Shown one piece after another: positions 17,059 to 24,975 of a stretch of 32,635 nucleotides of DNA (its first letter is position 1; each line of letters opens with the position of its first letter). The stretch comes from Fidelibacterota bacterium (GTDB lineage: Bacteria; Pseudomonadota; Alphaproteobacteria; Rhodospirillales; Rhodospirillaceae). Location of the stretch: positions 1 through 32,635 of the forward strand of contig CANJPQ010000041.1 of assembly GCA_947476275.1 (NCBI GenBank), written 5' to 3'. Below the pieces are notes generated by a model, which saw nothing but the letters and a program-made list of their open reading frames with translations, had not been told where the DNA came from and searched no databases. A program made the position numbers and the translations under genes.

Positions 17059-18426
17059 ATGACCGAGTCGGCAGTGGCTCCTTCCGGCACCGCAATTCTC
17101 GCTCGGGCGGCGTCGCAAACGCGGTGGTCTGCCTTGCCGGCCGATGTGCGGGCCATGGCGCTGGATCTATTCGCGGACGCGCTCGCCATCATCGCCGCCG
17201 GTAGTGTCCACGACGACATGCGCCGTCTCGCGCGGCAGATCGCGCCAAGCGACGGCCAGTCCACCCTCATCGGCGAACGACGCGGCGTGACACTGCGCGA
17301 GGCGCTGCTGCTCAATGCGGCCACAACGACCGTGCTGCAACGCCAGGATGGCTATGCCCATGCCAAGGGCCATCCTGCGAGCCAACTGACTCCGCTGTTG
17401 CTCGCCCTCGCAGAAGCCCGCGGCAAGTCTGCCTCGGACATGCTCAGTGCCTTTGTCGCCGGCTATGAAGTGGCGGCCCGCGTTGGCCGCGCCTTGGGCG
17501 GGGTGCCCTCGTGGCTGCACGACAACGGCAATTGGGCCCTGATCGGTGTGGCCGCCGCGGCGGCGCATCTGCTCACCGGCGGCGACGCCACGCGAATCGC
17601 AGCCGCCATCGACAGTGCCGCGTCCCTGGGCTTGGCATTCGATCGCTTCACCACCGCCAGCGGCGCGACCATCCATCATCTCTATCCGGCCATGGCCACG
17701 ACCGATGCGCTCACTGCCGCCGAAGGCGCCGTCGCCGGCCTGACGCCGCGCCCCGGCGCCCTGGAAGCCTTCTATGGTCCGCGTTTCGGAACAGCGTTCA
17801 ATGCCGAGCACCTGCGGTCGGGGATCGGTGCCGAAGGGTGGAGCAGCTTTGAAATCCTCAACGGCTATTTCAAGCTCCACCCGAGCTGCGCGCATCTTCA
17901 CGGCGTGAACGATGCGGTCGATCAGCTCATGGCTCAGGACGGCCTGACGGCGGAGAGCTTCGCATCCATCGACGTCGAGACCTTCGGCGAGGCCATGGAG
18001 ATCGACGCCCATGCGCCCCACAACGATCTCGCCGCGCGCTTCAGTGCCCGCGCGACGGTCGCCGCGGCGATCGTTCACGGACGCCTCGACGATCCGGGCC
18101 TGAACGACCTTGCGGCGCTCGCGCCGGTGATGGCGCGTATCAGCGTGCGGCACGATCCGGCGATGGATCGCCATATCCCCGCCGGTCGGCCGGGTCGCGT
18201 GACGGTGAAATTCCGTGACGGGCGCGCGGCGGTGCGGGAAGTCATCTTCCCCCGCGGCACGTTCGAAGTGCCCGCCAGCGAAGCCGAGCGGCGCGAGAAA
18301 GCGCAGCGTTTGTTGACGCGTCTCTATGGCCCGGCGCATGCGGGCCACATCCTGGCGACCTGCCGCGCGCTGGGTGACGGCGGCACGCTTGCGGCCCTGA
18401 CCGCCGCGCTCCGGTCTAAGGCTTAG
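17059..18426 (+). CDS. MmgE/PrpD family protein
   Basis: A 455-residue protein resembling the MmgE/PrpD family (2-methylcitrate dehydratase, cis-aconitate decarboxylase and relatives). Family-like segments include DLFADALAIIAAGS near the N-terminus, RQDGYAHAKGHPASQLTP, AFVAGYEVAARVGRALG, and NGYFKLHPSCAHLHG in the C-terminal half. The all-helical N-terminal domain and smaller C-terminal domain are both present. The substrate is unknown; no prp or methylcitrate genes are nearby, so propionate use is not supported. ATG 17059 is preferred to TTG 17032, although neither has a clear Shine-Dalgarno. Its 3' end overlaps the convergent methyltransferase gene by 11 bp. Confidence 0.8.
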   Translation: MTESAVAPSGTAILARAASQTRWSALPADVRAMALDLFADALAIIAAGSVHDDMRRLARQIAPSDGQSTLIGERRGVTLREALLLNAATTTVLQRQDGYAHAKGHPASQLTPLLLALAEARGKSASDMLSAFVAGYEVAARVGRALGGVPSWLHDNGNWALIGVAAAAAHLLTGGDATRIAAAIDSAASLGLAFDRFTTASGATIHHLYPAMATTDALTAAEGAVAGLTPRPGALEAFYGPRFGTAFNAEHLRSGIGAEGWSSFEILNGYFKLHPSCAHLHGVNDAVDQLMAQDGLTAESFASIDVETFGEAMEIDAHAPHNDLAARFSARATVAAAIVHGRLDDPGLNDLAALAPVMARISVRHDPAMDRHIPAGRPGRVTVKFRDGRAAVREVIFPRGTFEVPASEAERREKAQRLLTRLYGPAHAGHILATCRALGDGGTLAALTAALRSKA

Positions 18427-19102
18427 CCAAGACCGCGATAAAGTAACCGTTGTGCCAGTCGCTGTACTTGCCGGTGAGTACAGGGTGGATGTTGTCGAGC
18501 GAAGTACGGATTTCCGCCGCGTACCGTACCGTCAAGCCGCACTGTTCGATCGCGCGCAAGGTGCCTTTGCGCACCGGCGACCAGTTCCAGTCGTCGACAA
18601 TGAACACGAATTCCGGATCGAGGCACGGCAGCGCCATGGCTAGCCCGTCGTGCTGGTCCTGCTCCTGGTGTGGGCCGTCGAACAGATAGACGTTGTAGGA
18701 ATTCATCAGGGTGTAATCGACCTTGCGGAAATCCGCTTCGATGAACGTCACTTCCGCACCCACCGTGCGAAACAGCAGCACGTTCTGGATGAAGTGGTTC
18801 TTGGGTCCGCCGAATTGCGACCAGTCGTCTACCGCCACTGCGGTCACTTTGTTGCCGTGGATCGCTGCGCACAGGGTCGAGCCGGCCCAGCTGCCGATCT
18901 CCAGGTAGCGCGCGTTCGGCACCGACCCGACCAGCTTGTTGATGAAGTAGCGGTACTTCAGGCCCGACATGCCGTCGACCGCGTAGATGCCGCTGTGGTG
19001 GGTCAGTTCGGTCTGCAAAAGCGCCGCCGACAGCGCCGCGTCGGTCAACGCGGCAAGCTCCGATCCGGCGGCATTCTTGGTGACGATGTTCGTGACCAGC
19101 AT
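18416..19102 (-). CDS. Class I methyltransferase (Methyltransf_24-like)
   Basis: The 228-residue protein has a SAM-binding strand ARYLEIGSWAGSTLCAA near residue 65, then AVDDWSQFGG, and VYLFDGPHQEQDQ and FVFIVDDWNW, the pattern of Methyltransf_24 proteins often found in glycan and LPS clusters. A cytosolic sugar or small-molecule O-methyltransferase is likely. It lies after flgE in the same direction but beyond a strong terminator, with only about 30 bp before its ATG and no evident Shine-Dalgarno. Its expression may therefore depend on terminator read-through. Its tail overlaps that of the MmgE/PrpD gene. Confidence 0.75.
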   Translation of the reverse strand: MLVTNIVTKNAAGSELAALTDAALSAALLQTELTHHSGIYAVDGMSGLKYRYFINKLVGSVPNARYLEIGSWAGSTLCAAIHGNKVTAVAVDDWSQFGGPKNHFIQNVLLFRTVGAEVTFIEADFRKVDYTLMNSYNVYLFDGPHQEQDQHDGLAMALPCLDPEFVFIVDDWNWSPVRKGTLRAIEQCGLTVRYAAEIRTSLDNIHPVLTGKYSDWHNGYFIAVLAKP

Positions 19103-19133
19103 GGCTCAGGGATAAATCAGAATGGCGCCTGCG

Positions 19134-19165
19134 CAAAACAAAAAACCCAACCGCTCGGGTTGGGT
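19134..19165 (-). terminator. Rho-independent terminator after flgE
   Basis: On the minus strand ACCCAACC and GGTTGGGT (19145-19152 with 19158-19165 on +) form an 8-bp perfect stem with a 5-nt loop, followed by the tract TTTTTGTTTTG. It lies 27 bases past the flgE stop and ends the fliK-flgD-flgE transcript. Confidence 0.85.
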
Positions 19166-19191
19166 CTTTCGTCAGCCGCCAGGCCTCAGGC

Positions 19192-21072
19192 TTAGCGCTT
19201 GATCTGTAGGAGTTCGTCGAGCATCTGGTCGGCGGTGGTGATGACTTTCGCCGAGGAGGAGTACGCGCGCTGCGTCGTGATCATGCGCGTGAATTCCGTG
19301 CCCAGGTCGACGGTCGACGCTTCCAGCGCCGCGGCGTTGACTTCGCCCGAACCGGCATCGCCCGGCTGACGCAGGGTCGGGTTGCCGGAGAAGTCGGTCG
19401 AGATCCAGACGTTGCCCGACAGGGACTGCAAGCCGTTCGGGTTGGTGAAGGTTGCGAGCGGGATCTGGTACACCGGGCGGGTCACGCCGTTGTCGAAGAG
19501 TGCCGTGACAACGCCGTCCTTGCCGATCGACACGCCGGCAAAGTTGCCGAACTTCGCGCCGTTCTGCTGGAGGAAGTTCAGCTGGAAGTCGCCCGACAGC
19601 TGCGTGATGCCGTCCGGGGTGTTGTAGTTGCCCTGGCTCAGGATCACCGCCGGGCTGTTGGTATTTCCCGACTGCATCGGTTCCGCACCGTTGGACCACT
19701 CGATTTCGAGCGTGTTCTTCGGGTTCGGCGCTTCGGCCGCGTCGCGTCCGAAGAACTTAAGCGGGGTGCCGTTGCCGTTGAACTCGATCGCGCTGGTCAG
19801 GCGGGCGACGGTATTCGGCGGGCCGACGGTGAGGTTCACTGCACCGTAGGTGACGTCGAGCGGCGGGATGGTGTAGCCCGCCGGGTCGCTCTGCGAGACG
19901 AGTTGGGTGCCTTGGCTATCCACCACGTTCGCGTCGAACGTGAAGTTGTCGATGTTGGACGCCTGATCGAAGGTGATGCCGTTTTCGCCGGCGATGTGAC
20001 GTGCCCAGGTGCCCGGTGGCGTCAGCGCCGTCCCGTACACGGTGGTGTCGCTCAGCACGCCGTCCAGCTCCGTCGCGATCTGGTCGAGGATCTGGCTGAT
20101 CGTACGGCCGGCGGTGTTGACAGTGAGGTTGCCGCCAGGTGCGAACGGCGCGGTGGAGTCCGGGTTCACGGAGTCCAGGTTGATGACGACGTTCTGGCCG
20201 GCGGCGCTGATGTTGATGGTGCCGGTGATGGCGCCCACCGCGGTGCCGCGGAAGTCGAGACGACCGGCGGCCTGGTACACTTCGGGGTTCTGCGCGGCCT
20301 GGGTTTTCTGAACCACAGTCGCGGCATTCGCCGGCGGCTCAAGGTAGCTGTCCCACTTGTTCGCAGCGGTCTTGGTGTAGGTGATGCCGATATTGTGCGG
20401 GTTGCCCAAGCTGTCGTAGATCAGCCCGTTCACCTGGTTGGTGGTGTTGATGGCCGCGCCCGAGGGCAGGTTTGCGCCGATCGACAGCGTGGTCGTCGGT
20501 GAGGCAGTGCCGCCGATGGTCTGCAGATTCAGCGGCTGCAGGTTGTCGCTGTTGATGACGTTGTTGTTGATCAGCACCTTCTCGCCGTCGGCCTTGATGT
20601 AGGCGCGCATGAAGGTGTTCTGGCCGACGTCGATGGTCGAGGCGCCGGCGCTACCGTCATACACGGTCAGCGGCCAGCCCTGCATGTACGAGCCGGAGGA
20701 GTTCTGCAGGAAGCCCTCGCGGTCGACCTTGAACGAGCCGGCGCGGGTGTAGGTGAACAGGCCGTTGTTGCCGGGCTCCGCGACCTGGTTGGTCACGAAG
20801 AACCCGTTCCCGGAGATCGCGATGTCTGTGCCGGACGTGGTTGCCTGCAGCAGGCCCTGCAAGTCCACCGCTTGGCGCGGCGCGGATTGGACACCGCCCG
20901 GCGAGTACTGGGTGGTGGATGTCTGTGCCGTGATCAACGTCTTGAAGTTGACGTTGGTATTCTTGTAACCAACCGTGCTGACGTTGGTCACGTTGTCGGC
21001 GATGGCGCCCATCGCGCTCGATTGCGCCTGGAGTCCCGATACGCCCGAATACAAAGCACCGAACAGTGACAT
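19192..21072 (-). CDS. flgE: Flagellar hook protein
   Basis: FlgE polymerises into the hook that joins basal body and filament, after export through the flagellar type III apparatus. The N-terminus MSLFGALYSGVSGLQAQS and DNVTNVSTVGYKNTNVNF is the conserved axial-protein rod motif, SGNGFFV follows, and the C-terminus has VDLGTEFTRMITTQRAYSS and TTADQMLDELLQI, the matching coiled-coil end. The middle is a long beta-rich variable region. At 626 residues it is longer than the enteric protein; large hooks are common in alphaproteobacteria. AAGGAGA lies six bases before the ATG. It is last in the fliK-flgD-flgE operon and is followed by a terminator. Confidence 0.95.
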   Translation of the reverse strand: MSLFGALYSGVSGLQAQSSAMGAIADNVTNVSTVGYKNTNVNFKTLITAQTSTTQYSPGGVQSAPRQAVDLQGLLQATTSGTDIAISGNGFFVTNQVAEPGNNGLFTYTRAGSFKVDREGFLQNSSGSYMQGWPLTVYDGSAGASTIDVGQNTFMRAYIKADGEKVLINNNVINSDNLQPLNLQTIGGTASPTTTLSIGANLPSGAAINTTNQVNGLIYDSLGNPHNIGITYTKTAANKWDSYLEPPANAATVVQKTQAAQNPEVYQAAGRLDFRGTAVGAITGTINISAAGQNVVINLDSVNPDSTAPFAPGGNLTVNTAGRTISQILDQIATELDGVLSDTTVYGTALTPPGTWARHIAGENGITFDQASNIDNFTFDANVVDSQGTQLVSQSDPAGYTIPPLDVTYGAVNLTVGPPNTVARLTSAIEFNGNGTPLKFFGRDAAEAPNPKNTLEIEWSNGAEPMQSGNTNSPAVILSQGNYNTPDGITQLSGDFQLNFLQQNGAKFGNFAGVSIGKDGVVTALFDNGVTRPVYQIPLATFTNPNGLQSLSGNVWISTDFSGNPTLRQPGDAGSGEVNAAALEASTVDLGTEFTRMITTQRAYSSSAKVITTADQMLDELLQIKR

Positions 21073-21092
21073 CTTCCGTCTCCTTCGTCGTA

Positions 21093-21130
21093 CGCGCCCT
21101 GGGTAGGGTCCTGGATTGATACAGGGCGCG
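21093..21130 (-). promoter_or_regulatory. Long inverted repeat in the flgD-flgE intergenic leader
   Basis: CGCGCCCTG (21093-21101) and CAGGGCGCG (21122-21130) form a perfect 9-bp stem around a 20-nt loop in the mRNA between flgD and flgE, seven bases upstream of the flgE Shine-Dalgarno. There is no T-tract, so it is not a standard terminator. It could protect the flgE message or tune its level against flgD. Confidence 0.5.
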
Positions 21131-21153
21131 AGTTAAATTCCAGTTGCCGTGGT

Positions 21154-21822
21154 CTATCCGACCGCGACGACTTTGCTGATCGGCACGGATACCGTACCCA
21201 TCCGCAGCAGGGTTTCGTTGGTGTCCGGGTCCGTGGTCACGGACGTGACCTGGCCGTAAACCGTCTGTTTGACTTCCACCGGGGCGTTGTCCTTGCCCAG
21301 GGCCGTGACCGTGACCGAGTAAGCGCCGTCCGGCATCTGCTGGCCGCCGCTGCTCTTGCCGTCCCAAGCGAAGGCGTAGGTGCCCGCTTTGGTCTCGCCG
21401 ATCGCGGAGTCGACCACATTGCCGTCCGCGTCGCGGACGACGATGGTCGTGCTCTGGCTGTTGCCGGAGAGCGTGTAGGACGAATGCAGCTCGCTGTTCT
21501 GCAGCGGTGCGGTATCGCTGGTCGCCTGGATCGCCTTGCCGACGTAGTTCGACGAGGCCGACAGCACGCTCTGCTGGGTCAACGTGATCAACGTCGACAG
21601 GTTGGCGTTGATGTTGATCTGCTGTTCCACCGCCGAGTACTGCACGAGCTGGTTGGTGAACTCGGTCGAGTCCATCGGCGACAAGGGGTCCTGGTTCTTC
21701 AGCTGCGCGGTCAGCAGCGTGAGGAACTGGGTCTTGTCGGCCGTCAGCTTGGCTTGGTCCGCCGTCGACTTCTTGGCGGCGTTCGAACCTGCAGCTGCTG
21801 TAATGGCGCTGGCGTCAGCCAT
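21154..21822 (-). CDS. flgD: Flagellar hook-capping protein
   Basis: FlgD forms the cap that guides hook subunit assembly. The N-terminal part TADKTQFLTLLTAQLKNQDP followed by DSTEFTNQLVQYSAVEQQ is the family hallmark. The C-terminal half is Ig/tudor-like with GTYAFAWDGKSSGG and PDGAYSVTVTA, which is typical. Length (222) is normal. The Shine-Dalgarno AAGGAC overlaps the stop codon of fliK, and the gene starts 11 bases after it, so translation is probably coupled. The first 25 residues are Ala/Ser-rich and likely carry the flagellar export signal; no Sec signal is seen, as expected. Confidence 0.95.
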   Translation of the reverse strand: MADASAITAAAGSNAAKKSTADQAKLTADKTQFLTLLTAQLKNQDPLSPMDSTEFTNQLVQYSAVEQQININANLSTLITLTQQSVLSASSNYVGKAIQATSDTAPLQNSELHSSYTLSGNSQSTTIVVRDADGNVVDSAIGETKAGTYAFAWDGKSSGGQQMPDGAYSVTVTALGKDNAPVEVKQTVYGQVTSVTTDPDTNETLLRMGTVSVPISKVVAVG

Positions 21823-21833
21823 CGGTTTTGTCC

Positions 21834-23480
21834 TTAGGCGTAGGTATCGACACCGCCGCGCATGTAAGCCGCGCGGCCGTAGTCAAAGGATTCGGTATCT
21901 GCTGCGACGTCAGCTTCGGTTCCGCCGTTACCGCCGGCGGCATTGCCGCCTTCGGACTTGGCCAAACCGTTGTTGCTGTCGCCGCGCAGGGAGAATTCGA
22001 GATTGTTGGCATCGGCGCGCAAGCCGGCATCGGTCAACGCGCGCTCGAGGCCATGGGCGTCCTGCCGCATCAGCTGCAGGGTCTGCGGATTATCGGCGAT
22101 CACCATCGCCTTCACCTTGCCGTCGTGGGCCATCTCGAGCTTCACCTCGATGCGGCCGAGATCGTCCGGACGCAGCTGGATGGTGACGTTGTCGAGACCG
22201 GCCTTGGTGGCGCGGGTGATGTGGACCTTGATCTGCTCGAACACCTGGCTCGGCGTCGGCTGCTTCGCGCCTTCGGTGCTTTGCGTGCCGTTCGCCTGGT
22301 TGGTGCCGCTGGCATTGTTGAGGTTCGACTGGCCGAAAGCGTTCTGGCCCATCTCGCCCTGGGAGTGCGACGAGCCTTGCGCGGCGCTGGTGCTGCCGAT
22401 CGCGGTCACGCCGGTGTCGGCGGCCGCGGCGACGGGCGTCGGTGCGCTCAGCGTGGAAGTCGGGGCAACCGCAACCGCGGCAGCAGCCGCGGCCTGCGGT
22501 TGGGCGGTGGCGGCAGTATCGTCGCCGGCCAGCGCATTGGTCTCGGTTTGGGCGGCGCCGCCGTTGGCAAGAGACTCACCGGCGTTGGCGGCCATCGTGT
22601 AGCCGCTGAAGTGGTTGTACGGATTGATCGACGGCGTCGCGGCCTTGGGCGCTTCGACGGTCACGGCGACCTTGATCTGATCGCTGTTGCCGAGCAAGCG
22701 CGACATCGCATCGGACTGCGCCTTGGCGGCCGGGGTCTGTTCGGTCTTCGCGGCGGCATGGGTCTCTGCCTTCGGCGTGTCGTCGACCACCTCTTCGGTC
22801 TTCGGGCCGGTAACGGTCTGCACCGGGCCTTGCGCCTTGACGACCTTGTCGGCGACCACGGTCTGCGCGCTGGTGTCGACCACTTCTTCGGTCTGCGCGA
22901 CCACGGGGGCGTCGGACGTATCGTCGGTCGCGGCGGCGGTCGCGACCTGGGCGGTCGGATCGGCCAGCACGATCTGGGTGTCATCGGCGACTTCGGCCTG
23001 AACCACCGGGCCTTCGGTCACGGCCTGGGCCACAACGGCGACCGGCGTGATGGTGTTGGTGCTCATCAGCTGCGCCTGAAGCGCGGCCATCTGCACGGTC
23101 TGCGTCGCGTCCTGGCTGTCGCTCGCGGTCGCGGCCTGATCCTTGGCGTCGGCGGCGTCGGCGGCGTCATCCTTGGCGTTCTTCGCGTCCTTGTTGTCCG
23201 CGGCCTTGTCGGCCTTGGCGTCGGTCTTGTCGTCTTTCTCGACGCGACGGTCGTCGCGCGGCTCAGGCTGCTTCGGCTCCGGCGCGGTGCGGACGTCGCG
23301 CACGATGTTGGCGTCGAGCGGGCTGGCCGTGCCCTTGAAGTGGGCGGCCATGTTGCGCAGCAGCAGCTCGAACGCATTCGAGGCCGAGTCCTTCTCGGCC
23401 TGGGTCTGCGTTGCAGCGGCAGCCACACCTTTGGCGGCCTGGGTAGCGGTCGTCGCCGTGACGGTCGTCATCGTTTCCAT
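21834..23480 (-). CDS. fliK: Flagellar hook-length control protein
   Basis: FliK is exported during hook growth, measures hook length and switches export specificity. The C-terminal domain (about residues 410-500) has IQLRPDDLGRIEVKLEM and LQLMRQDAHGLERALTDAGL, the Flg_hook domain. The long N-terminal region is low-complexity, rich in Ala, Asp, Thr, Val and Gln, with a Lys/Asp-rich stretch, as usual for the ruler part. ATG 23480 is chosen over earlier candidates because GGAG lies six bases before it and the upstream extension overlaps the sigma54 promoter; this gives 548 residues. It is the first gene of the operon, with flgD and flgE behind it. Confidence 0.9.
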   Translation of the reverse strand: METMTTVTATTATQAAKGVAAAATQTQAEKDSASNAFELLLRNMAAHFKGTASPLDANIVRDVRTAPEPKQPEPRDDRRVEKDDKTDAKADKAADNKDAKNAKDDAADAADAKDQAATASDSQDATQTVQMAALQAQLMSTNTITPVAVVAQAVTEGPVVQAEVADDTQIVLADPTAQVATAAATDDTSDAPVVAQTEEVVDTSAQTVVADKVVKAQGPVQTVTGPKTEEVVDDTPKAETHAAAKTEQTPAAKAQSDAMSRLLGNSDQIKVAVTVEAPKAATPSINPYNHFSGYTMAANAGESLANGGAAQTETNALAGDDTAATAQPQAAAAAAVAVAPTSTLSAPTPVAAAADTGVTAIGSTSAAQGSSHSQGEMGQNAFGQSNLNNASGTNQANGTQSTEGAKQPTPSQVFEQIKVHITRATKAGLDNVTIQLRPDDLGRIEVKLEMAHDGKVKAMVIADNPQTLQLMRQDAHGLERALTDAGLRADANNLEFSLRGDSNNGLAKSEGGNAAGGNGGTEADVAADTESFDYGRAAYMRGGVDTYA

Positions 23481-23541
23481 TCGAGGCTCCATCGCGAATG
23501 CCCAAAGCGGGCGGGTCGCACACTCATCCGACGGAATAGGT

Positions 23542-23557
23542 AGCAAGGGCCGTGCCA
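23542..23557 (-). promoter_or_regulatory. Sigma54 promoter of fliK-flgD-flgE
   Basis: On the minus strand the sequence reads TGGCACG-GCCC-TTGCT, an exact match to the sigma54 consensus TGGCACG-N4-TTGCW. The GG and GC doublets have the required spacing. Transcription would start near 23530, leaving a leader of about 50 bases before the fliK ATG. Activation would need a bacterial enhancer-binding protein, FlbD in flagellar systems of this kind. Confidence 0.9.
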
Positions 23558-23572
23558 AACCGGGCGGCGCCG

Positions 23573-23585
23573 CAACTTATTGATT
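23573..23585 (-). promoter_or_regulatory. IHF binding site between enhancer and sigma54 promoter
   Basis: The minus strand reads AATCAATAAGTTG, matching the IHF consensus WATCAA-N4-TTR at every fixed position. It lies in an AT-rich patch in otherwise GC-rich DNA, 16 bp upstream of the sigma54 element. DNA bending here would bring the upstream enhancer to the polymerase, as in Caulobacter hook operons. Confidence 0.7.
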
Positions 23586-23638
23586 TAACTTGTGATTTTT
23601 AGAGGCCCGGGAGGGGGCGGCTGGCCGGGCGGGCCAGA

Positions 23639-23680
23639 GGGGCAAGAATTGCCGGGTCAGGACCGGCAAGTGATTCCGCG
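23639..23680 (-). promoter_or_regulatory. Enhancer-like palindromes (FlbD/ftr type)
   Basis: GGCAA-GAA-TTGCC (23641-23653) is a perfect 5-bp-arm palindrome inside GC-rich flanks, about 100 bp upstream of the sigma54 -12/-24 element. A second, weaker copy begins with CCGGCAAG at 23663-23670. Position and form resemble the ftr enhancers bound by FlbD in Caulobacter; the assignment to FlbD is inferred. The block also abuts the 3' end of the preceding gene. Confidence 0.55.
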
Positions 23681-23681
23681 T

Positions 23682-24824
23682 TTAGAGCATGATGTCCAGG
23701 AAGCCGCCGTCCGCGATCTGGCTGGAAAAGGCCTGCAGATAGTTCTGCTGTTGGCGGGACAGCTGGTCGAGATTGTTCTGCATCGCCTGGACCTGCTGGA
23801 CGTATTCCGTCTGCAGCTTCTGGCTTTCCTCAAGCTGAGTGACCAGCGCCTTGGTGTTCTGCTTATTGAGGGTGTCGAGGGCGCCATCGACCTTGCGGGT
23901 GTCCATGCTGACCTGCCCGGCGGCCTGCTGCACCTTCGAGCTGGCGATGGTCAGCTGGGATTCAGCCTCGTTGATGTCCGTGAAGGCGCGCTTGCGGCCC
24001 GCGTCGGTGGCAAGGCCATCGTAGAACCACGCCGGCATCAGGCCGAGGCCATTCTTCTTAAGCGTGCCGTTGACCGTGATCGGCCCGGACTCTGGAACGA
24101 TGGTGACGCTCATCGTAATCGCGCCGGTCTTTGGGTCGTAGCTCGTGACCGACAGGCCGTTGGTATAAGAGGCGGTCTTGTCGATGGTGATGGGCTTGCC
24201 GTCGTCACCGGTCAGGGTGACCTTCTGCTTCTGGCCCTGCAGCTCGGAATATTGGCTCAGCGAATTGGTGCCAAGGTCGGGAATCCACACAGAGCCGTCG
24301 GTCGCCTCGATGCGATAGTCGCTGCCGGCATAACCGCCTGTCAGCGTGGTCTTTCCGACGCCCAGGTCGTTGCGGTACTCGATCTTATTCGGCGTGTAGT
24401 CGACGCGATTGATGCTGCCGATCAGATTGAAGGCGCGGCCCATGCGGTCGGCCTCGCCGTTGATCGACAGCAGCTTGTTGTTGAAGATCTCGACCTGCGC
24501 CTTGCGGTTTTCGCCCGCTGTCCCGGCCAAACTCACCGGCGTGCGCATCTCGAGCAGCAGGTTGGAAATCGACTTGATCGAATCCTTGCTGGAATCCACG
24601 GCGGCCTTGGCATTGAAGATGTCGGCCTTCACCGTGATCCAGCGGTTGCTCTCCGCTTCGACGGTTGCCTGCTTCTGTTTGTAGGAGTCGTCGATCGTCG
24701 CCTTCTTCTCGGCGAAGCGCGCGGCGGTCTGACTCTGAATCTTTTGAATCATCTGGTCCTGTTCCGACGCGTACGTCGGGAACAGGCTGGTATTGCCAGT
24801 ATAGGCGCCTAGAACGGAAACCAA
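23682..24824 (-). CDS. Unknown protein beside hook operon (helical - beta - helical)
   Basis: I do not recognise a family. A TTG start at 24824 is proposed because GGAGG lies six bases upstream; no ATG gives comparable support, and upstream codons encode an unlikely basic stretch. The resulting 380 residues begin VSVLGAYTGNTSLFPTYASE. Residues about 20-100 are Gln/Lys/Glu-rich and helical, the middle is beta-like with Gly/Thr (GKTTLTGGYAGSDYRIEATD), and residues about 290-370 are strongly helical (KVQQAAGQVSMDTRKVDGAL), ending GGFLDIML. Terminal coiled coils flanking a beta middle are the plan of flagellar axial proteins, and it ends just before the hook-operon enhancer. An axial or hook-associated role is a guess. 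Confidence 0.6.
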   Translation of the reverse strand: MVSVLGAYTGNTSLFPTYASEQDQMIQKIQSQTAARFAEKKATIDDSYKQKQATVEAESNRWITVKADIFNAKAAVDSSKDSIKSISNLLLEMRTPVSLAGTAGENRKAQVEIFNNKLLSINGEADRMGRAFNLIGSINRVDYTPNKIEYRNDLGVGKTTLTGGYAGSDYRIEATDGSVWIPDLGTNSLSQYSELQGQKQKVTLTGDDGKPITIDKTASYTNGLSVTSYDPKTGAITMSVTIVPESGPITVNGTLKKNGLGLMPAWFYDGLATDAGRKRAFTDINEAESQLTIASSKVQQAAGQVSMDTRKVDGALDTLNKQNTKALVTQLEESQKLQTEYVQQVQAMQNNLDQLSRQQQNYLQAFSSQIADGGFLDIML

Positions 24825-24838
24825 GATCCGCCTCCGGA

Positions 24839-24880
24839 AGAGACCTTCGTCTCTCTGTGCCAACCCGTCTTTCGGACGGG
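24839..24880 (-). promoter_or_regulatory. Two tandem hairpins upstream of the TTG-start gene
   Basis: AGAGAC-CTTC-GTCTCT (24839-24854) and CCCGTC-TTTCG-GACGGG (24864-24880) are two perfect 6-bp stems just upstream of the Shine-Dalgarno of the minus-strand gene starting at 24824. Neither has a T-tract on the minus strand. They may stabilise or control this leader, or mark the end of the TPR gene that stops at 24976. Confidence 0.4.
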
Positions 24881-24975
24881 CTTGCCGGCTTGCGCCTTGG
24901 AAAGGCATCGGCCGACGGGGGTAGCTGTAACACCGCTTGCGCGGTTTTCCAATCTTGCACCTTGCCAAGGCGGGC

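Noticed and set aside
21828-23543. 571-codon plus-strand frame opposite fliK
   Set aside because: Gly/Arg/Leu-rich shadow translation; the minus strand has the FliK C-terminal domain and a matching promoter.
24841-24880. Sigma54 element (TTGGCACAG) upstream of the 380-residue gene
   Set aside because: The -24 half looks good, but the -12 doublet is CG rather than GC, so the required GC is missing.
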